Origin: Acetobacter musti | Lineage (GTDB): Bacteria; Pseudomonadota; Alphaproteobacteria; Acetobacterales; Acetobacteraceae | Assembly (NCBI RefSeq): GCF_011516835.1 | Contig: NZ_WOTB01000012.1 | Location: 62,001-126,000, forward strand | Length of the DNA: 64,000 nucleotides | Reading direction: 5' to 3' | In this document: positions 53,302-62,316 of the stretch, in pieces | How positions within the stretch are numbered: position 1 is the stretch's first letter | How the letters are laid out: the number at the start of each line of letters is the position of its first letter | Notes under the pieces: model-generated | What the model was told of the DNA's origin: nothing | The model's input: the letters and a program-made list of their open reading frames with translations, nothing else | Databases searched by the model: none | Program-made: the position numbers and the translations under genes

Positions 53302-53358
<57 letters not shown>

Positions 53359-53382
53359 CGCACAGGCCCCCCCTTCGCGCCG

Positions 53383-54021
53383 TCACACGGAGCGCGCCTG
53401 TCCGGCGGGCCATGCCTGCATTCCGATCCGCGCGATTTCCAGCAGTCTCTCCCGCGATGCGCCGTCGCGGGCCTGCACCGCCATCCCGCGCAGCAGTGAG
53501 CCATAGAACGCAGCCAGCGCCCCGATATCCGTACCGGCGGGCAGATCGCCGGCTTCCACACCCTTGCGGAGACGGTCCGCCATGGCGTCCTCGGACCGGG
53601 TGCGATGACTGGCCAGCAGGTCACGCAAACGGGTCTGAGCAGGCGAGCACTGAGTCGCCGCCACCGAAATCATACATCCCGCAGGCAGGTCATCGCGCGT
53701 GAACTCTGAGGCGGCCGCTGTCGTTAAATCCTGAAAAACGGTCCGCGTGTCGGCGTCTTCGTTCAGAATGGCAAAAAGCCAGGCGCCGGCGACGCTCATA
53801 TAGGTATCGATCGCCTCATGATACAGCGCTTCCTTGCTGCCGAACGCATTGTAGAAGCTCGACGCGCTGATCCCCATGGTCGCGATCAGGTCGTCGAAAC
53901 TCGTTCCGTCATATCCCCGGTCCCAGAACAGCCGCATGGCCGCGCACAGAGCCTGCGTCCTGTCGAAAGACTGCGGCCGCCCGCGACCACGCCGCCCGCC
54001 ATGCATTTTTTCTGGTGTCAT
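53383..54021 (-). CDS. TetR-family repressor of the adjacent SDR gene
   Basis: About 212 residues from ATG 54021 (MTPEKMHGGRRGRGRPQSFDRTQAL). The HTH domain is ALCAAMRLFWDRGYDGTSFDDLIATMGISASSFYNAFGSKEALYHEAIDTYM, strongly TetR-like. The C-terminal half (PAGCMISVAATQCSPAQTRLRDLLASHRTR) belongs to the AcrR/YvdT-like group. The frame is open to 54273 but that part includes the operator and divergent spacer. Divergent from the short-chain dehydrogenase, with a perfect palindrome between them at 54072-54087. Confidence 0.92.
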   Translation of the reverse strand: MTPEKMHGGRRGRGRPQSFDRTQALCAAMRLFWDRGYDGTSFDDLIATMGISASSFYNAFGSKEALYHEAIDTYMSVAGAWLFAILNEDADTRTVFQDLTTAAASEFTRDDLPAGCMISVAATQCSPAQTRLRDLLASHRTRSEDAMADRLRKGVEAGDLPAGTDIGALAAFYGSLLRGMAVQARDGASRERLLEIARIGMQAWPAGQARSV

Positions 54022-54071
54022 CGCTCCATAAATCCTTGAACACGGAACTGCACGCCTCATATGCTTCATGT

Positions 54072-54087
54072 TGGAGCGATCGCTCCA
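54072..54087. promoter_or_regulatory. TetR operator
   Basis: TGGAGCGATCGCTCCA is a perfect 16-base palindrome in the divergent spacer. A second half-site (ATCGCTCCA, 54020-54028) overlaps the regulator's own start codon. The paired sites suggest autoregulation and control of the SDR gene. Confidence 0.85.
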
Positions 54088-54166
54088 CATTTTAACCCGT
54101 CGGTTCCCGCAAACCTGGCCTGAGGCACACAGATGCTTCCCGGCCCGTACAGACAGGCATACATCA

Positions 54167-54913
54167 ATGAACAGGCTTTCAGGAAAAGTCGCAATCGTGA
54201 CCGGCGCCTCCAAAGGGATTGGCGCCGGCATTGCCAGAGCCCTCGCCGCGGAAGGAGCCGCGGTCATCGTCAATTACGCGTCCAGCAAAGCGGGGGCGGA
54301 CGCGGTGGTCACAGCAATCACGGACAGCGGCGGCAAAGCCTTCGCGGTTCAGGGAGACGTCTCGCGCAGGGCCGATGCCCAGGCCCTCGTCGACGCCGCG
54401 ATCAGTCAGTTCGGGCGGCTGGACATTCTGGTCAACAATTCCGGCGTCTATGAGTTCGCGTCGATCGAAGAGATCACCGAAGAGCATTTCCACCGTCTCT
54501 TCGATGTCAACGTGCTTGGCACGCTGCTGACGACGCAGGCCGCGGTGAAGCATCTGGAAGGCGGAGGCAGCGTCATCAACATCAGCTCCGTTGTCTCGCG
54601 CGTCACGCCACCTAACTCCGCCGTCTACACAGGAACGAAGGGCGCAATCGACGCCATCACCGGTTCCCTCGCGCGCGAACTGGGGCCAAAGCAGATTCGG
54701 GTCAACGCGATCAATCCGGGCCTGATCGAAACCGAAGGCACCAGAGCCGCCAGTGTCGTCGGCTCGGAGATGGAGCAGGCCATCATCGCGCAGACGCCGC
54801 TGGGGCGCAGCGGTCAGGTGCAGGATATCGCGCCGCTCGCAGTCTTCCTGGCATCCGATGACGCCCGCTGGCTGACCGGCGAAACACTGATTGCTTCCGG
54901 CGGTCTGCGCTGA
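54167..54913 (+). CDS. Short-chain dehydrogenase/reductase
   Basis: 248 residues, classical SDR. Cofactor motif TGASKGIGAGIA, NNSGVYEF (NNAG variant), active-site Ser in INISSVVSRV, Tyr and Lys in Y-T-G-T-K, and ending LTGETLIASGGLR as in FabG-like enzymes. ATG 54167 is chosen; the frame is open further back through the TetR operator. Probably NAD(P)-dependent reduction of a carbonyl compound; substrate unknown. The adjacent TetR gene suggests induction by a toxic aldehyde, ketone or xenobiotic, as inference from context. Confidence 0.92.
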   Translation: MNRLSGKVAIVTGASKGIGAGIARALAAEGAAVIVNYASSKAGADAVVTAITDSGGKAFAVQGDVSRRADAQALVDAAISQFGRLDILVNNSGVYEFASIEEITEEHFHRLFDVNVLGTLLTTQAAVKHLEGGGSVINISSVVSRVTPPNSAVYTGTKGAIDAITGSLARELGPKQIRVNAINPGLIETEGTRAASVVGSEMEQAIIAQTPLGRSGQVQDIAPLAVFLASDDARWLTGETLIASGGLR

Positions 54914-54974
54914 TTTTCATCGAGCATATCATGTGATTTCACCGGGTCGGAAATCTGCCGGTTTCTTCCCGGAG

Positions 54975-55135
54975 AGCGCTTCACGCCAGGCCGTTGAGGA
55001 AACAATAAAAGTTTCCGGGTGCCGCTTTTTTTCAAAAAGGCGGCGTCTTCTGAAGCTTTTTGAAAAAAGCTTCACCAAAAACTTTTTTATAATTTAAGGG
55101 AGGTTTTACGGGCAGGCTTTTGGGACAGCCTCTTA
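54975..55135 (+). repeat. E repeat
   Basis: Left arm worn (TTGAGGAAACAATAA), core AAGTTTCCGGGTGCCGC ... CACCAAAAACTTT in common orientation, right arm TTTATAATTTAAGGGAGG and end GGCTTTTGGGACAGCCTCT. It follows the SDR gene. Confidence 0.85.
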
Positions 55136-55210
55136 ACAGGCTAAAAGGGCGCGGCCCGTTCGCCTCTCCGCCAGCCACTTCACAACGGCAGAACAGTCTT
55201 GCTCAGTAAG

Positions 55211-55260
55211 CCGGGGTGCAGGGGCCTGTGGTCCCTGCCGGGTTTCAGGGCAGCGCCCTG
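55211..55260. repeat. Twin-hairpin repeat, single unit (C', reversed)
   Basis: CCGGGGTGCAGGGGCC, TGTGGTCCCTGCCGGG, then TTTCAGGGCAGCGCCCTG. It ends just before the stop of the following minus-strand gene. Confidence 0.85.
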
Positions 55261-55268
55261 AAAGCACC

Positions 55269-55541
55269 CTATCCGTTCCCCTCCGGCGGCAGCAGTCCGT
55301 GCTTCCGCAGATACGCCGTCGAAAAAGAACAGTGCGACACCACCGTCCGCCCCTCCGCCCGCGCCACCTCCAGCGCATGACGCACCAGCGCCGTTCCAAC
55401 CCCCTGTCCGCTCAGCGCCGAGGGCACATCCGTATGCAGGATGTCGAGAATCCTCTCCCCGCGCGCATAATCCAGCCACGCCGTATACCGGTCGATATGA
55501 ACCTCAAACCGCCGCGCCGCCTTGTTGTCTGTGATCTGCAT
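55269..55541 (-). CDS. Small GNAT-fold protein (YjdJ type)
   Basis: About 90 residues from ATG 55541. Text RFEVHIDRYTAWLDYARGERILDILHTDVPSALSGQGVGTALVRHALEVARAEGRTVVSHCSFSTAYLRKH fits the small N-acetyltransferase family PF14542. The acetyl-CoA loop is G-Q-G-V-G-T and the conserved P/Y near the C-terminus is present (FSTAYLRKHG). Cytoplasmic. Acetyl acceptor unknown. No ribosome site is clear, so the start could be at M1 (55601). Confidence 0.85.
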   Translation of the reverse strand: MQITDNKAARRFEVHIDRYTAWLDYARGERILDILHTDVPSALSGQGVGTALVRHALEVARAEGRTVVSHCSFSTAYLRKHGLLPPEGNG

Positions 55542-55783
55542 GGAACACAATCTTCTTATCTGCCGCGAAACCGGCACAATGCCGGAAAGGCATAACGCCA
55601 CATGACGGGAAAGGTTGGGAGCGTATTCTCCCGGCCGGGACAGAGACCCGTTTCACACTTTCGCGACAGATCAGCGACGAACTCCCGGAACTTCCCGTCC
55701 TGATGTGGACGCACAAACAAACTATTCCTGAAAATAACATTTATTTTTCAGAAGGTTATGTGTTCTGAAAACAGGAGCCAGAG

Positions 55784-55898
55784 CAGGGCACCGCCCTGCA
55801 CCCGGAAGGGGTCGCACACCCCTTCACCCCTTTTATGGTTAACAAACCGGGATCAAAGGGACTGTGTCCCTTTGTGGGGCTCGGGGCAAAGCCCCGAA
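55784..55898. repeat. Twin-hairpin repeat, convergent dimer (D then B)
   Basis: D half: GCAGGGCACCGCCCTGC and GAAGGGGTCGCACACCCCTTC; linker ACCCCTTTTATGGTTAACA; B half reversed: CAAAGGGACTGTGTCCCTTTG and GGGGCTCGGGGCAAAGCCCCG. Followed by TTTGCAAAGCATACAAACGCC, the lead-in module. The rest of 55542-56175 has no supported gene. Confidence 0.9.
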
Positions 55899-56175
55899 AA
55901 TGTATTTGCAAAGCATACAAACGCCATTTGCAGGGACAGATGTATCCCGACACCGCAATCATGAAGAACGCAAAACTTACTGGCAGAATGAGGAAAATAC
56001 CTTCCTCCCTCAGGCGTGTCATAAGCCCGTCAGAGTCCCGCGCGCGCCTGTCCGGCACGCAGGATGTTTTTATTTCGGAATAAATGCGTATCAATGAGGG
56101 GTTCATCGGAACGGAGAAGGGGAACACCTTCATTCCGATGTCGTGTCTGTCGCAGTATGGTGTCCAGGGGATCTG

Positions 56176-58092
56176 ATGATCTGTCGAAAAAAAATCCGGC
56201 CGTCGCAATCTGCGTTTCTGTTCTTTCTGACGCTCGCATGCCCTGTCGCCAGCCAGATTCCGATGCATGAAATGGCGCAAGCCCAGGACCGCTCCGCAGC
56301 CGCAGACATCGCCTCAGACCACCCGGAGCCTCTGCAGATCAGCAAAGACGTCATGATGCCCACGCGGGACCATACGAAACTGGCAACGGATATCTATACG
56401 CCATCCTGTCCGTCCGGTGGCTGCCCGGTCCTGATGCACCGGACGCCCTATGACAAATCCGATCCGGCCGCTGTCGCGATCGCCCGGACCCTTGCGGCGC
56501 ATGGATATGTCGTGGTCGTGCAGGATATGCGCGGAAGACATCACTCGGAAGGAGTTTTTGAGAAATATGACGATCAGGACGGACGTGATGGTTACGACGC
56601 CGTGGAATGGGCCGCGCGTCTTCCGCATACGGACGGCCAGGTCGGCATGTATGGCACTTCTTATGCCGCCCACACCCAGGCCGATATCTCCAAGCTGCAC
56701 CCGCCGCATCTGCGCACGCTGGTCCTGAACATGGGCGGCATGTCGAACGCATGGGATCATTCCGTGCGCAACGACGGAGCATTCGAGATCGGACGGCAAC
56801 TGTCCTGGGCATGGGAACAGATCATAGAAGACGCGAAAGATCCTGTTGTCAGAAAAGGTCTGCAGGAGGAGCGTCTGAATGACTGGTACACAGCATTACC
56901 GCTGAAACCGGGACTCAGCCCGCTGTCGCTGTCGCCGCATTACGAAAAATATTACCAGGAGGAGTCCACGTTATCCGATTACGGACCATACTGGACGCGC
57001 CTGTCCATGAACTGGGCGGATCATTACGCCGAAACATCCGATATCCCGATGCTCCAGATCGGCGGCTGGTACGACATCTATCTGCGCGGGACAATTCTGA
57101 ACTGGCGCGGTCTGCGGAAGCTGAAAAAGGCAGACCAGCGACTTCTGATCGGTCCGTGGACGCATCATCGTGACAACAAAACCTATGCCGGAGACGTGGA
57201 TTTCGGCCCCGATGCCGCAATAAACGATTTCGATATCGGTTTTCATCTTCGCTGGTTTGATCATTATCTGAAGCACATCAATAACGATATCGGCAGACAG
57301 GCTCCCGTCCGGTATTTCCTGATGGGCGGCGGCGACGGACATAAAACCGCCTCCGGACGTCTTCAGAATGGCGGGGTCTGGAAAGACGCGACCGACTGGC
57401 CTCCGCCGGAGGCGCAGCCTCTGGTTCTGTTTCTCGCCGATGACGGAAACCTGGCCGGACAGACCGGAACATCCGGAACAGACAGCTATATTTCCGATCC
57501 CGCGCATCCGGTGCCGACCATCGGCGGCAGCGTGTCGGCGCGTCTCAGGGACGGAGCCTATGATCAGCGTGAACGTCCTGACATGCCGGGCTCCCGGCCA
57601 CCCTATCTGCCACTGGCCGCGCGCTCTGATGTTATCGTCTATCAGACCGCGCCGCTGACGCATGACGTCACAGTCGCTGGCCCCATAAAGGTAAAACTGT
57701 TTGTATCCTCGACCGGTGTGGATACGGATTTCACAGCGAAACTGATCGACGTGTTTCCACCGGACGCTGATTATCCCAATGGTTTTGCAATGAACATCGC
57801 TGATGGAATCCGCAGGATGCGGTACCGGAACGGATTGCTGAAGGCAAAGCTGATCCGGCCCGGCAAGATCTATGAAACAGAGATCGACCCTTTCGATACG
57901 GCAAATGTGTTTCGGGCAGGCCATCGCATCCGGCTGGACGTATCAGGCAGTAACTTCCCCCGTTTCGATGTCAATCCGAATACGGGAGAACCGCTGGGCC
58001 GCAACAGAATGGCGATTGCGGTCAGAAACTCCGTCTATCGCGGCGCAGGACATGCCTCATCTGTCACGCTGTGGGTTATGCCTGAAAAATAA
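56176..58092 (+). CDS. Exported CocE/NonD-family hydrolase
   Basis: About 638 residues. Alpha/beta-hydrolase of the X-Pro dipeptidyl-peptidase (S15) superfamily, cleaving esters or amides such as alpha-amino-acid esters. ATG 56176 (CAGGGG 5 bases upstream) gives a signal peptide with SAFLFFLTLACPVAS. Core: DVMMPTRDHTKLATDIYTPSC, HRTPYDKSDP, VVQDMRGRHHSEGVF, nucleophile Ser162 in MYGTSYAAHTQ, acid/base part with LIGPWTHH (candidate His330), and a C-terminal jelly-roll domain (VSGSNFPRFDVNPNTGEP). AEH enzymes of acetic acid bacteria have this architecture. Substrate not predictable. Flanked by TH repeats. Confidence 0.9.
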   Translation: MICRKKIRPSQSAFLFFLTLACPVASQIPMHEMAQAQDRSAAADIASDHPEPLQISKDVMMPTRDHTKLATDIYTPSCPSGGCPVLMHRTPYDKSDPAAVAIARTLAAHGYVVVVQDMRGRHHSEGVFEKYDDQDGRDGYDAVEWAARLPHTDGQVGMYGTSYAAHTQADISKLHPPHLRTLVLNMGGMSNAWDHSVRNDGAFEIGRQLSWAWEQIIEDAKDPVVRKGLQEERLNDWYTALPLKPGLSPLSLSPHYEKYYQEESTLSDYGPYWTRLSMNWADHYAETSDIPMLQIGGWYDIYLRGTILNWRGLRKLKKADQRLLIGPWTHHRDNKTYAGDVDFGPDAAINDFDIGFHLRWFDHYLKHINNDIGRQAPVRYFLMGGGDGHKTASGRLQNGGVWKDATDWPPPEAQPLVLFLADDGNLAGQTGTSGTDSYISDPAHPVPTIGGSVSARLRDGAYDQRERPDMPGSRPPYLPLAARSDVIVYQTAPLTHDVTVAGPIKVKLFVSSTGVDTDFTAKLIDVFPPDADYPNGFAMNIADGIRRMRYRNGLLKAKLIRPGKIYETEIDPFDTANVFRAGHRIRLDVSGSNFPRFDVNPNTGEPLGRNRMAIAVRNSVYRGAGHASSVTLWVMPEK

Positions 58093-58125
58093 GGCGTTTA
58101 TGTATTTTGCAAACAGGAGACAAAG

Positions 58126-58210
58126 CAGGCTCTGCCCTGCACCCATTTAATTTAACAGACCGGGATCAAAGGGACTGTGTCCCTTTGTGGGGTTCGGGGC
58201 AAAGCCCTGA
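58126..58210. repeat. Twin-hairpin repeat, dimer with shortened D half
   Basis: GCAGGCTCTGCCCTGCACCC keeps only the first hairpin of D; the second is deleted. Linker ATTTAATTTAACAG, then a complete reversed B half (CAAAGGGACTGTGTCCCTTTG, GGGGTTCGGGGCAAAGCC). Natural deletion variant 3' of the hydrolase gene. Confidence 0.85.
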
Positions 58211-58669
58211 AAAGCTATCTCATCTGTATTTGCAAAATATACAAACCCCAAACAAAGGGGGTAAAAAGGCATCATGTGCAGCACGTCTTCACGCGACGAT
58301 CCTCTGCTCTGTCCCCATCGTGAAACACAACGCAGAAACCTTCCCGATTCTGAAAAATACCATATTCGTGATCTTTTCCATTCCTGAAACGAACTGAAAA
58401 GAGTCCATAACTCTCCGGAATCCCTTCCGTCCCCGCACTGGACCGATACCCCCGGACAGAAAAATATTCCCCACACCCCAACCCGGGACAGCTTCACTCC
58501 GGGATCACCACAACCGGAGCCACCACCATGCCACCCCGCCGCCACCCGCCAGTCACTCCCGGCCAGCACTCTGCCCGAAGCCCCCGGAACCACCCCGTCA
58601 CCCGCCACAGAAACAATCCGTGACCAGACCCGGAAACACCCCGACCCTTCTGGAAAACGGCAGCTCCTC
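58211..58669. other. Intergenic region 3' of the symporter gene
   Basis: About 460 bases, mostly GC-rich from 58430. No supported gene; frames are Pro-rich. Contains TTTGCAAAATATACAAACC, a variant of the TH lead-in, near 58230. Confidence 0.4.
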
Positions 58670-60133
58670 TCAGCCCCGTTTCCCGAACAGAGTCAGCGGC
58701 GCTCCCACCAGAAAACTGATCGCCACCCCGACCGGCACCAGCCACGGAAACGCCACAGGCACGCCCCCCGGCCGCACAAACGCAATCACCAGCGCCACCC
58801 CGACAACGGTGGCGAAAAACGCCGCCATCGCTACCCGCTCCGTCGCCCGGCGCAGCACCATCCCCAGCAGAAACGCCCCCAGCAGCGCCCCGTAAGAATA
58901 CCCCGCGATCTGAAACCCGAACACCAGCGCAGAATGAGACGATCCTGAAAAAGCGCAGGCCACAGCAATAAGCGCCACCGCCCAGCCCGCCGTCACCAGC
59001 CCCGAAGCCACCCGTCCCGCAGACCCGGCCCCGCCCAGCAGATCGGAAAATGTCGAGGCCGTCATCGCATTCAGCGCCGAGGACAGAGACCCCATCGTGG
59101 CGCTGATAATCCCAGCCACCAGCAGCCCCGACAGCCCGGCCGGCAGCTCATCGACAATATACCGGGGAAAAAGCCCGTCCGGTGTGACAAACCCCAGCGA
59201 TGCCAGACTGCGCCCGTCATGCCGCGCCCACAGAAAAATCCCGACCAGCGACAGCAGCCCGAACAGCAGCGTCACCACCACAGCACTGCCAACCATCGCC
59301 CGCTGCGCATCCCGCAACGACCGCGCCGCCAGCGCCCGCTGCACCATCAGCTGATCCGCCCCGTGCGACGCCATCGCCAGCACCGCCCCTCCGACCAGCG
59401 CCGTCAGCGGCGCATAAGGACTGGTCAGAACCGGAGCATGAACAGCAAAAGGCGACAGCAGTCCCGACTGCCCGATCGCGGCAACCTGCTCCGCTGTAAG
59501 CTGCCGCCACAGCAGCACGGCGCAAAGCCCCGCCCCGAACGTATACAGCAGAAACTGCGCCGCATCCGACCACACCACCGCCCGCAGCCCGCCGGCAGCC
59601 GTATAAAGCGCCGTCAGCGCCGTCAGCCCGATCAGCACGGAAAGCGGCGAAAGCGGCATCCCCCGCGCCGCCAGCAGCGCGCAGATCGGAATGGTCGAGG
59701 CGAACAGCCGCACACTCTCCGCTAGCAGCCGCGTCACCAGAAACGTCACCGAAGCCAGCCGCTGCATCCGCCGCCCGAACCGCAACGCCAGATACTGATA
59801 GGCACTCGTCAGATTGCCGCGCATATAAAGCGGCAGCAGAAACCGCGCCACGGCCAGCCGACCGAGCAGATACCCTCCGCCCAGCCCGACAAACACCATT
59901 CCCTGCTGATACGCGATGCCCGGCACACTGATCACCGTCAGCGTCGAGGTCTCGGTCGCCACGATCGACAGACAGATCGCCCAGCCCGGCAGATCATGAT
60001 GCGCGTCCAGCACATCCTCCGCCGAACGCCGCCCCCGCGACCACGGCGCCGCCCCCGACAGATGCAGCGAACCCAGTGTCAGAGCCACAAGCCAGAGCAG
60101 AATGACCGCAGGATCAGTCAGACCAGCCGTCAC
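58670..60133 (-). CDS. Sodium:solute symporter (SSS family)
   Basis: 487 residues, about thirteen hydrophobic helices. The N-terminal signature is LPGWAICLSIVATETSTLTVISVPGIAYQQG, the unwound helix 1 that binds sodium in this family. Further blocks LYTAAGGLRAVVWSDAAQFLLY (the family sodium-solute signature) and AGIISATMGSLSSALNAMTASTFSDL (helix 8 with the Ser-rich sodium site) are intact. Likely imports an organic solute with Na+; no residue tells which. Compared with proline or galactose carriers it is of usual length. Stands alone on this strand. Confidence 0.92.
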   Translation of the reverse strand: MTAGLTDPAVILLWLVALTLGSLHLSGAAPWSRGRRSAEDVLDAHHDLPGWAICLSIVATETSTLTVISVPGIAYQQGMVFVGLGGGYLLGRLAVARFLLPLYMRGNLTSAYQYLALRFGRRMQRLASVTFLVTRLLAESVRLFASTIPICALLAARGMPLSPLSVLIGLTALTALYTAAGGLRAVVWSDAAQFLLYTFGAGLCAVLLWRQLTAEQVAAIGQSGLLSPFAVHAPVLTSPYAPLTALVGGAVLAMASHGADQLMVQRALAARSLRDAQRAMVGSAVVVTLLFGLLSLVGIFLWARHDGRSLASLGFVTPDGLFPRYIVDELPAGLSGLLVAGIISATMGSLSSALNAMTASTFSDLLGGAGSAGRVASGLVTAGWAVALIAVACAFSGSSHSALVFGFQIAGYSYGALLGAFLLGMVLRRATERVAMAAFFATVVGVALVIAFVRPGGVPVAFPWLVPVGVAISFLVGAPLTLFGKRG

Positions 60134-60387
60134 AGACCGCCACCTGTCTCACTGAAACGATTCATCATCCTCATGGGCCGCCCTGCATCCTGAAAAGTGA
60201 CAGCCCACTTTGCCCGATCAGTCACGGAAGGGAAGCCCGTACCCGAAACGCAGGGAGACAGGTGCTGATAACAGGGGGGTGCCGTCAGCCGCCGACCGGT
60301 CTATGCTGGCACACCCGGGTCCGCACCCGGCCACCTGTTTTGACGCGCATCTCCACCCGCTCACGAGATGCCCTGCCGCGAGCATTC

Positions 60388-60675
60388 ATGAGACCATCCT
60401 ACCGTTACGATCCGCCTCCGAATTTCCCGCAGCCGCCAAAATCCCGCGGGATAAAAGTCGCCGTTCTGGCGGGACTGGCCGTGATCTATATCGGCGGCTA
60501 CTGGACCGTGAGCCACTGGCCGAAGAAGAAACTCCCGCCACAGATCGTGACGATCCCGGTCGATGTGGTGAAATGGCAGCAGCGCGTACCGCTCCCGCCG
60601 CCACTTCATCCGCACATGGAAACGCCGCAGCCGGTGGTTATCCCGCCACCACGTCTGGTGATCCGGGGACATTAA
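60388..60675 (+). CDS. Small Pro-rich single-helix protein
   Basis: 95 residues: MRPSYRYDPPPNFPQPPKSRGIKVAVLAGLAVIYIGGYWTVSHWPKKKLPPQ ... RVPLPPPLHPHMETPQPVVIPPPRL. One central membrane helix (VAVLAGLAVIYIGGYWTV) with Pro-rich segments on both sides, so inner membrane with a periplasmic tail is likely. No good ribosome site, so the start is uncertain (GTG/ATG upstream possible). Function unknown; reminiscent of a tiny TonB-like anchor, but no TonB C-terminal domain exists. Confidence 0.55.
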   Translation: MRPSYRYDPPPNFPQPPKSRGIKVAVLAGLAVIYIGGYWTVSHWPKKKLPPQIVTIPVDVVKWQQRVPLPPPLHPHMETPQPVVIPPPRLVIRGH

Positions 60676-60723
60676 ACAGGGCTCTGCCCTGTACCCGGAA
60701 GGGATCGCAGATCCCTTTACCCT
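60676..60723. repeat. Twin-hairpin repeat, single unit (D)
   Basis: ACAGGGCTCTGCCCTGTACCC then GGAAGGGATCGCAGATCCCTTTAC. Overlaps the stop region of the small Pro-rich gene. Confidence 0.82.
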
Positions 60724-60794
60724 TCTGAGATTAACAGGCCGGGATCAGATAGCCTTGTGAGGCCAGGGACAATCCATTCCGCACGGACTTCCGG

Positions 60795-61526
60795 TTAAGC
60801 CGGCTTCAGCCCAAGCTGTGCCCGCAAAGCGGGAGCCGTCGTCACGGCCTCAAATCCCGGATTACCTGGCTGAAACAACTTCGCCGAAGACAGGCCACCT
60901 GTAACAACCGGCTCGAACCCTGCTTCCCGCGTCAGCCCGGAAACGGTCGCCAGCGCGGCCTGATCGTCTCCGGCCAGCGGAATCGCAATGCGCGGCGTCT
61001 CATTCGCCTCGGCCCGCAGCGCCGTCATGGCGATAGAATTGAAGCCCCGCACAAGACGCGCCTGTGGGAAATAACGCGCCGTTACCACTCCGGCTCCGTC
61101 ACGGGCCGCTTCCGCGGCAATCGCGCCATCCCGCCATGAATAAGGGTTGGTTGCATCGAGCAGAATCTTACCACTGACGCTGCCGCCCAGGTCCCTGGCA
61201 ACAGCGGGCAGGGCGCCATAGGGAACAGCCAGCACAACAATATCCGCAAATGCGGCGGCCTCCTGCGGGGTCCCGGCACGGGCGCCGCCGCCCAGATTGT
61301 CCGCGACGCTCTGTGCTTCCGAAAGAGTGCGGGCCGATAACATGACAGGATGCCGCCCTCCACGGAGCCAGAAACCCGCCAGAGTGCTGCCAACCTGCCC
61401 CGCTCCGATAAAGCCGAGTTTCAGAGGACCGATGACCTCGTTTCCGGCAGAGCAGGCCGGACGCGGCAGAAGCGGAAGCGTGACGAACAGGGAAGTGAAG
61501 GCGAGGATCTGCCGGCGAGAGGGCAT
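60795..61526 (-). CDS. Probably exported NADP-type oxidoreductase (F420-reductase-like)
   Basis: 243 residues. N-terminus MPSRRQILAFTSLFVTLPLLPRPACSA carries S-R-R-Q-I-L, a twin-arginine-like motif before a hydrophobic core, so export by Tat is likely. Mature domain is a Rossmann fold of the NADP-dependent F420-oxidoreductase-like group: LGFIGAGQVGSTLAGFWLRGGRHPVMLSART (dinucleotide site with Arg for the 2'-phosphate), DIVVLAVPYGALPAVA, LLDATNPYSW. Starts one base past the stop of the cupin gene (TGA-ATG), so the two are co-translated. Substrate unknown. Confidence 0.82.
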   Translation of the reverse strand: MPSRRQILAFTSLFVTLPLLPRPACSAGNEVIGPLKLGFIGAGQVGSTLAGFWLRGGRHPVMLSARTLSEAQSVADNLGGGARAGTPQEAAAFADIVVLAVPYGALPAVARDLGGSVSGKILLDATNPYSWRDGAIAAEAARDGAGVVTARYFPQARLVRGFNSIAMTALRAEANETPRIAIPLAGDDQAALATVSGLTREAGFEPVVTGGLSSAKLFQPGNPGFEAVTTAPALRAQLGLKPA

Positions 61527-62156
61527 TCAGCTGTATCTCCAGAGAGCGGTCAGGGGACCGTCCGGTCCTGAGACCGGGTCACTTTCAGGAAAGGGCAGGC
61601 GGTCCATGAGGGCAAGGGCATCAGCGGAAAGGGCTTCACGTTGCAGATCGAAGTCCTGATCGGGCGGATAGGCTCCGACGACAAGGAAATCTTCCGTCGA
61701 GCCTTCGTTTTTATGACCGGTTCCGGCAGGCAGAACAATGAGATCCCCCGCTTCGGCTTTCACCTCTTTTCCTCCCGGCCCGCCAATCGTGAGAATGGCC
61801 TGACCTTTTGCGATGCCAAGCACCTCATGAGCGGTGCTGTGGAAATGGTGGAAAGCATAGACACCCCAGCGCCAGCGCGGAGTCCAGCCATTCTGTGTCA
61901 GCCGTTCCTCAAAGGCAGCAGCCGGATCAAGGACATCAGGACCGATGACTCCCTTGTAATGGAGCACCGGAAGATGCGGGTTGTTCGGCACCCAGTCATG
62001 AGGCTGGAGCCGAAATGCGTTCGGAGTAATGTGGGCATGCGCTATGGAAGCCATGGTTTTTCTCCCGGTGAGAGACAACCCGAGCGTCGCAAGCAACGCC
62101 AGGAACGTGCGGCGCTCAGTCTGCGGCGTATTGGCCGGACATCGTGATGGCATCAT
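61527..62156 (-). CDS. Exported cupin-domain protein
   Basis: About 209 residues. N-terminus TERRTFLALLATLGLSL is a twin-arginine-type motif (R-R-T-F-L) with hydrophobic stretch, so Tat export is plausible; lack of an AxA site leaves an anchor possible. The domain reads VYAFHHFHSTAHEVLGIAKGQAILTIGGPGGKEVKAEAGDLIVLPAGTGHKNEGSTEDFLVVGAYP, a cupin with the metal motif H-x-H...E and P-x-G-x-x-H. YjlB-like subgroup. AAGGA 5 bases before ATG 62156. First gene of a two-gene operon with the oxidoreductase. Confidence 0.85.
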   Translation of the reverse strand: MMPSRCPANTPQTERRTFLALLATLGLSLTGRKTMASIAHAHITPNAFRLQPHDWVPNNPHLPVLHYKGVIGPDVLDPAAAFEERLTQNGWTPRWRWGVYAFHHFHSTAHEVLGIAKGQAILTIGGPGGKEVKAEAGDLIVLPAGTGHKNEGSTEDFLVVGAYPPDQDFDLQREALSADALALMDRLPFPESDPVSGPDGPLTALWRYS

Positions 62157-62304
62157 GCACATCCTTCTGTGTGGTGGTTTCCCCGTGTGCCGGGGTCAGT
62201 CTGGAATTGCAGTGTCTGAGAATGTACACCTCGTGCGGGGCGATGGTTCGCTGTTCACGGGGTATTGTTCGCCCTCGGCAGCAGACCTAGCTTTGTCCCG
62301 GTAA

Positions 62305-62316
62305 CTGACCGGTCAG
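62305..62316. promoter_or_regulatory. Palindrome upstream of the cupin operon
   Basis: CTGACCGGTCAG, a perfect 12-base palindrome about 150 bases before the cupin start, in the divergent spacer. Such sites serve TetR-type regulators, but no regulator gene is adjacent. Confidence 0.4.
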
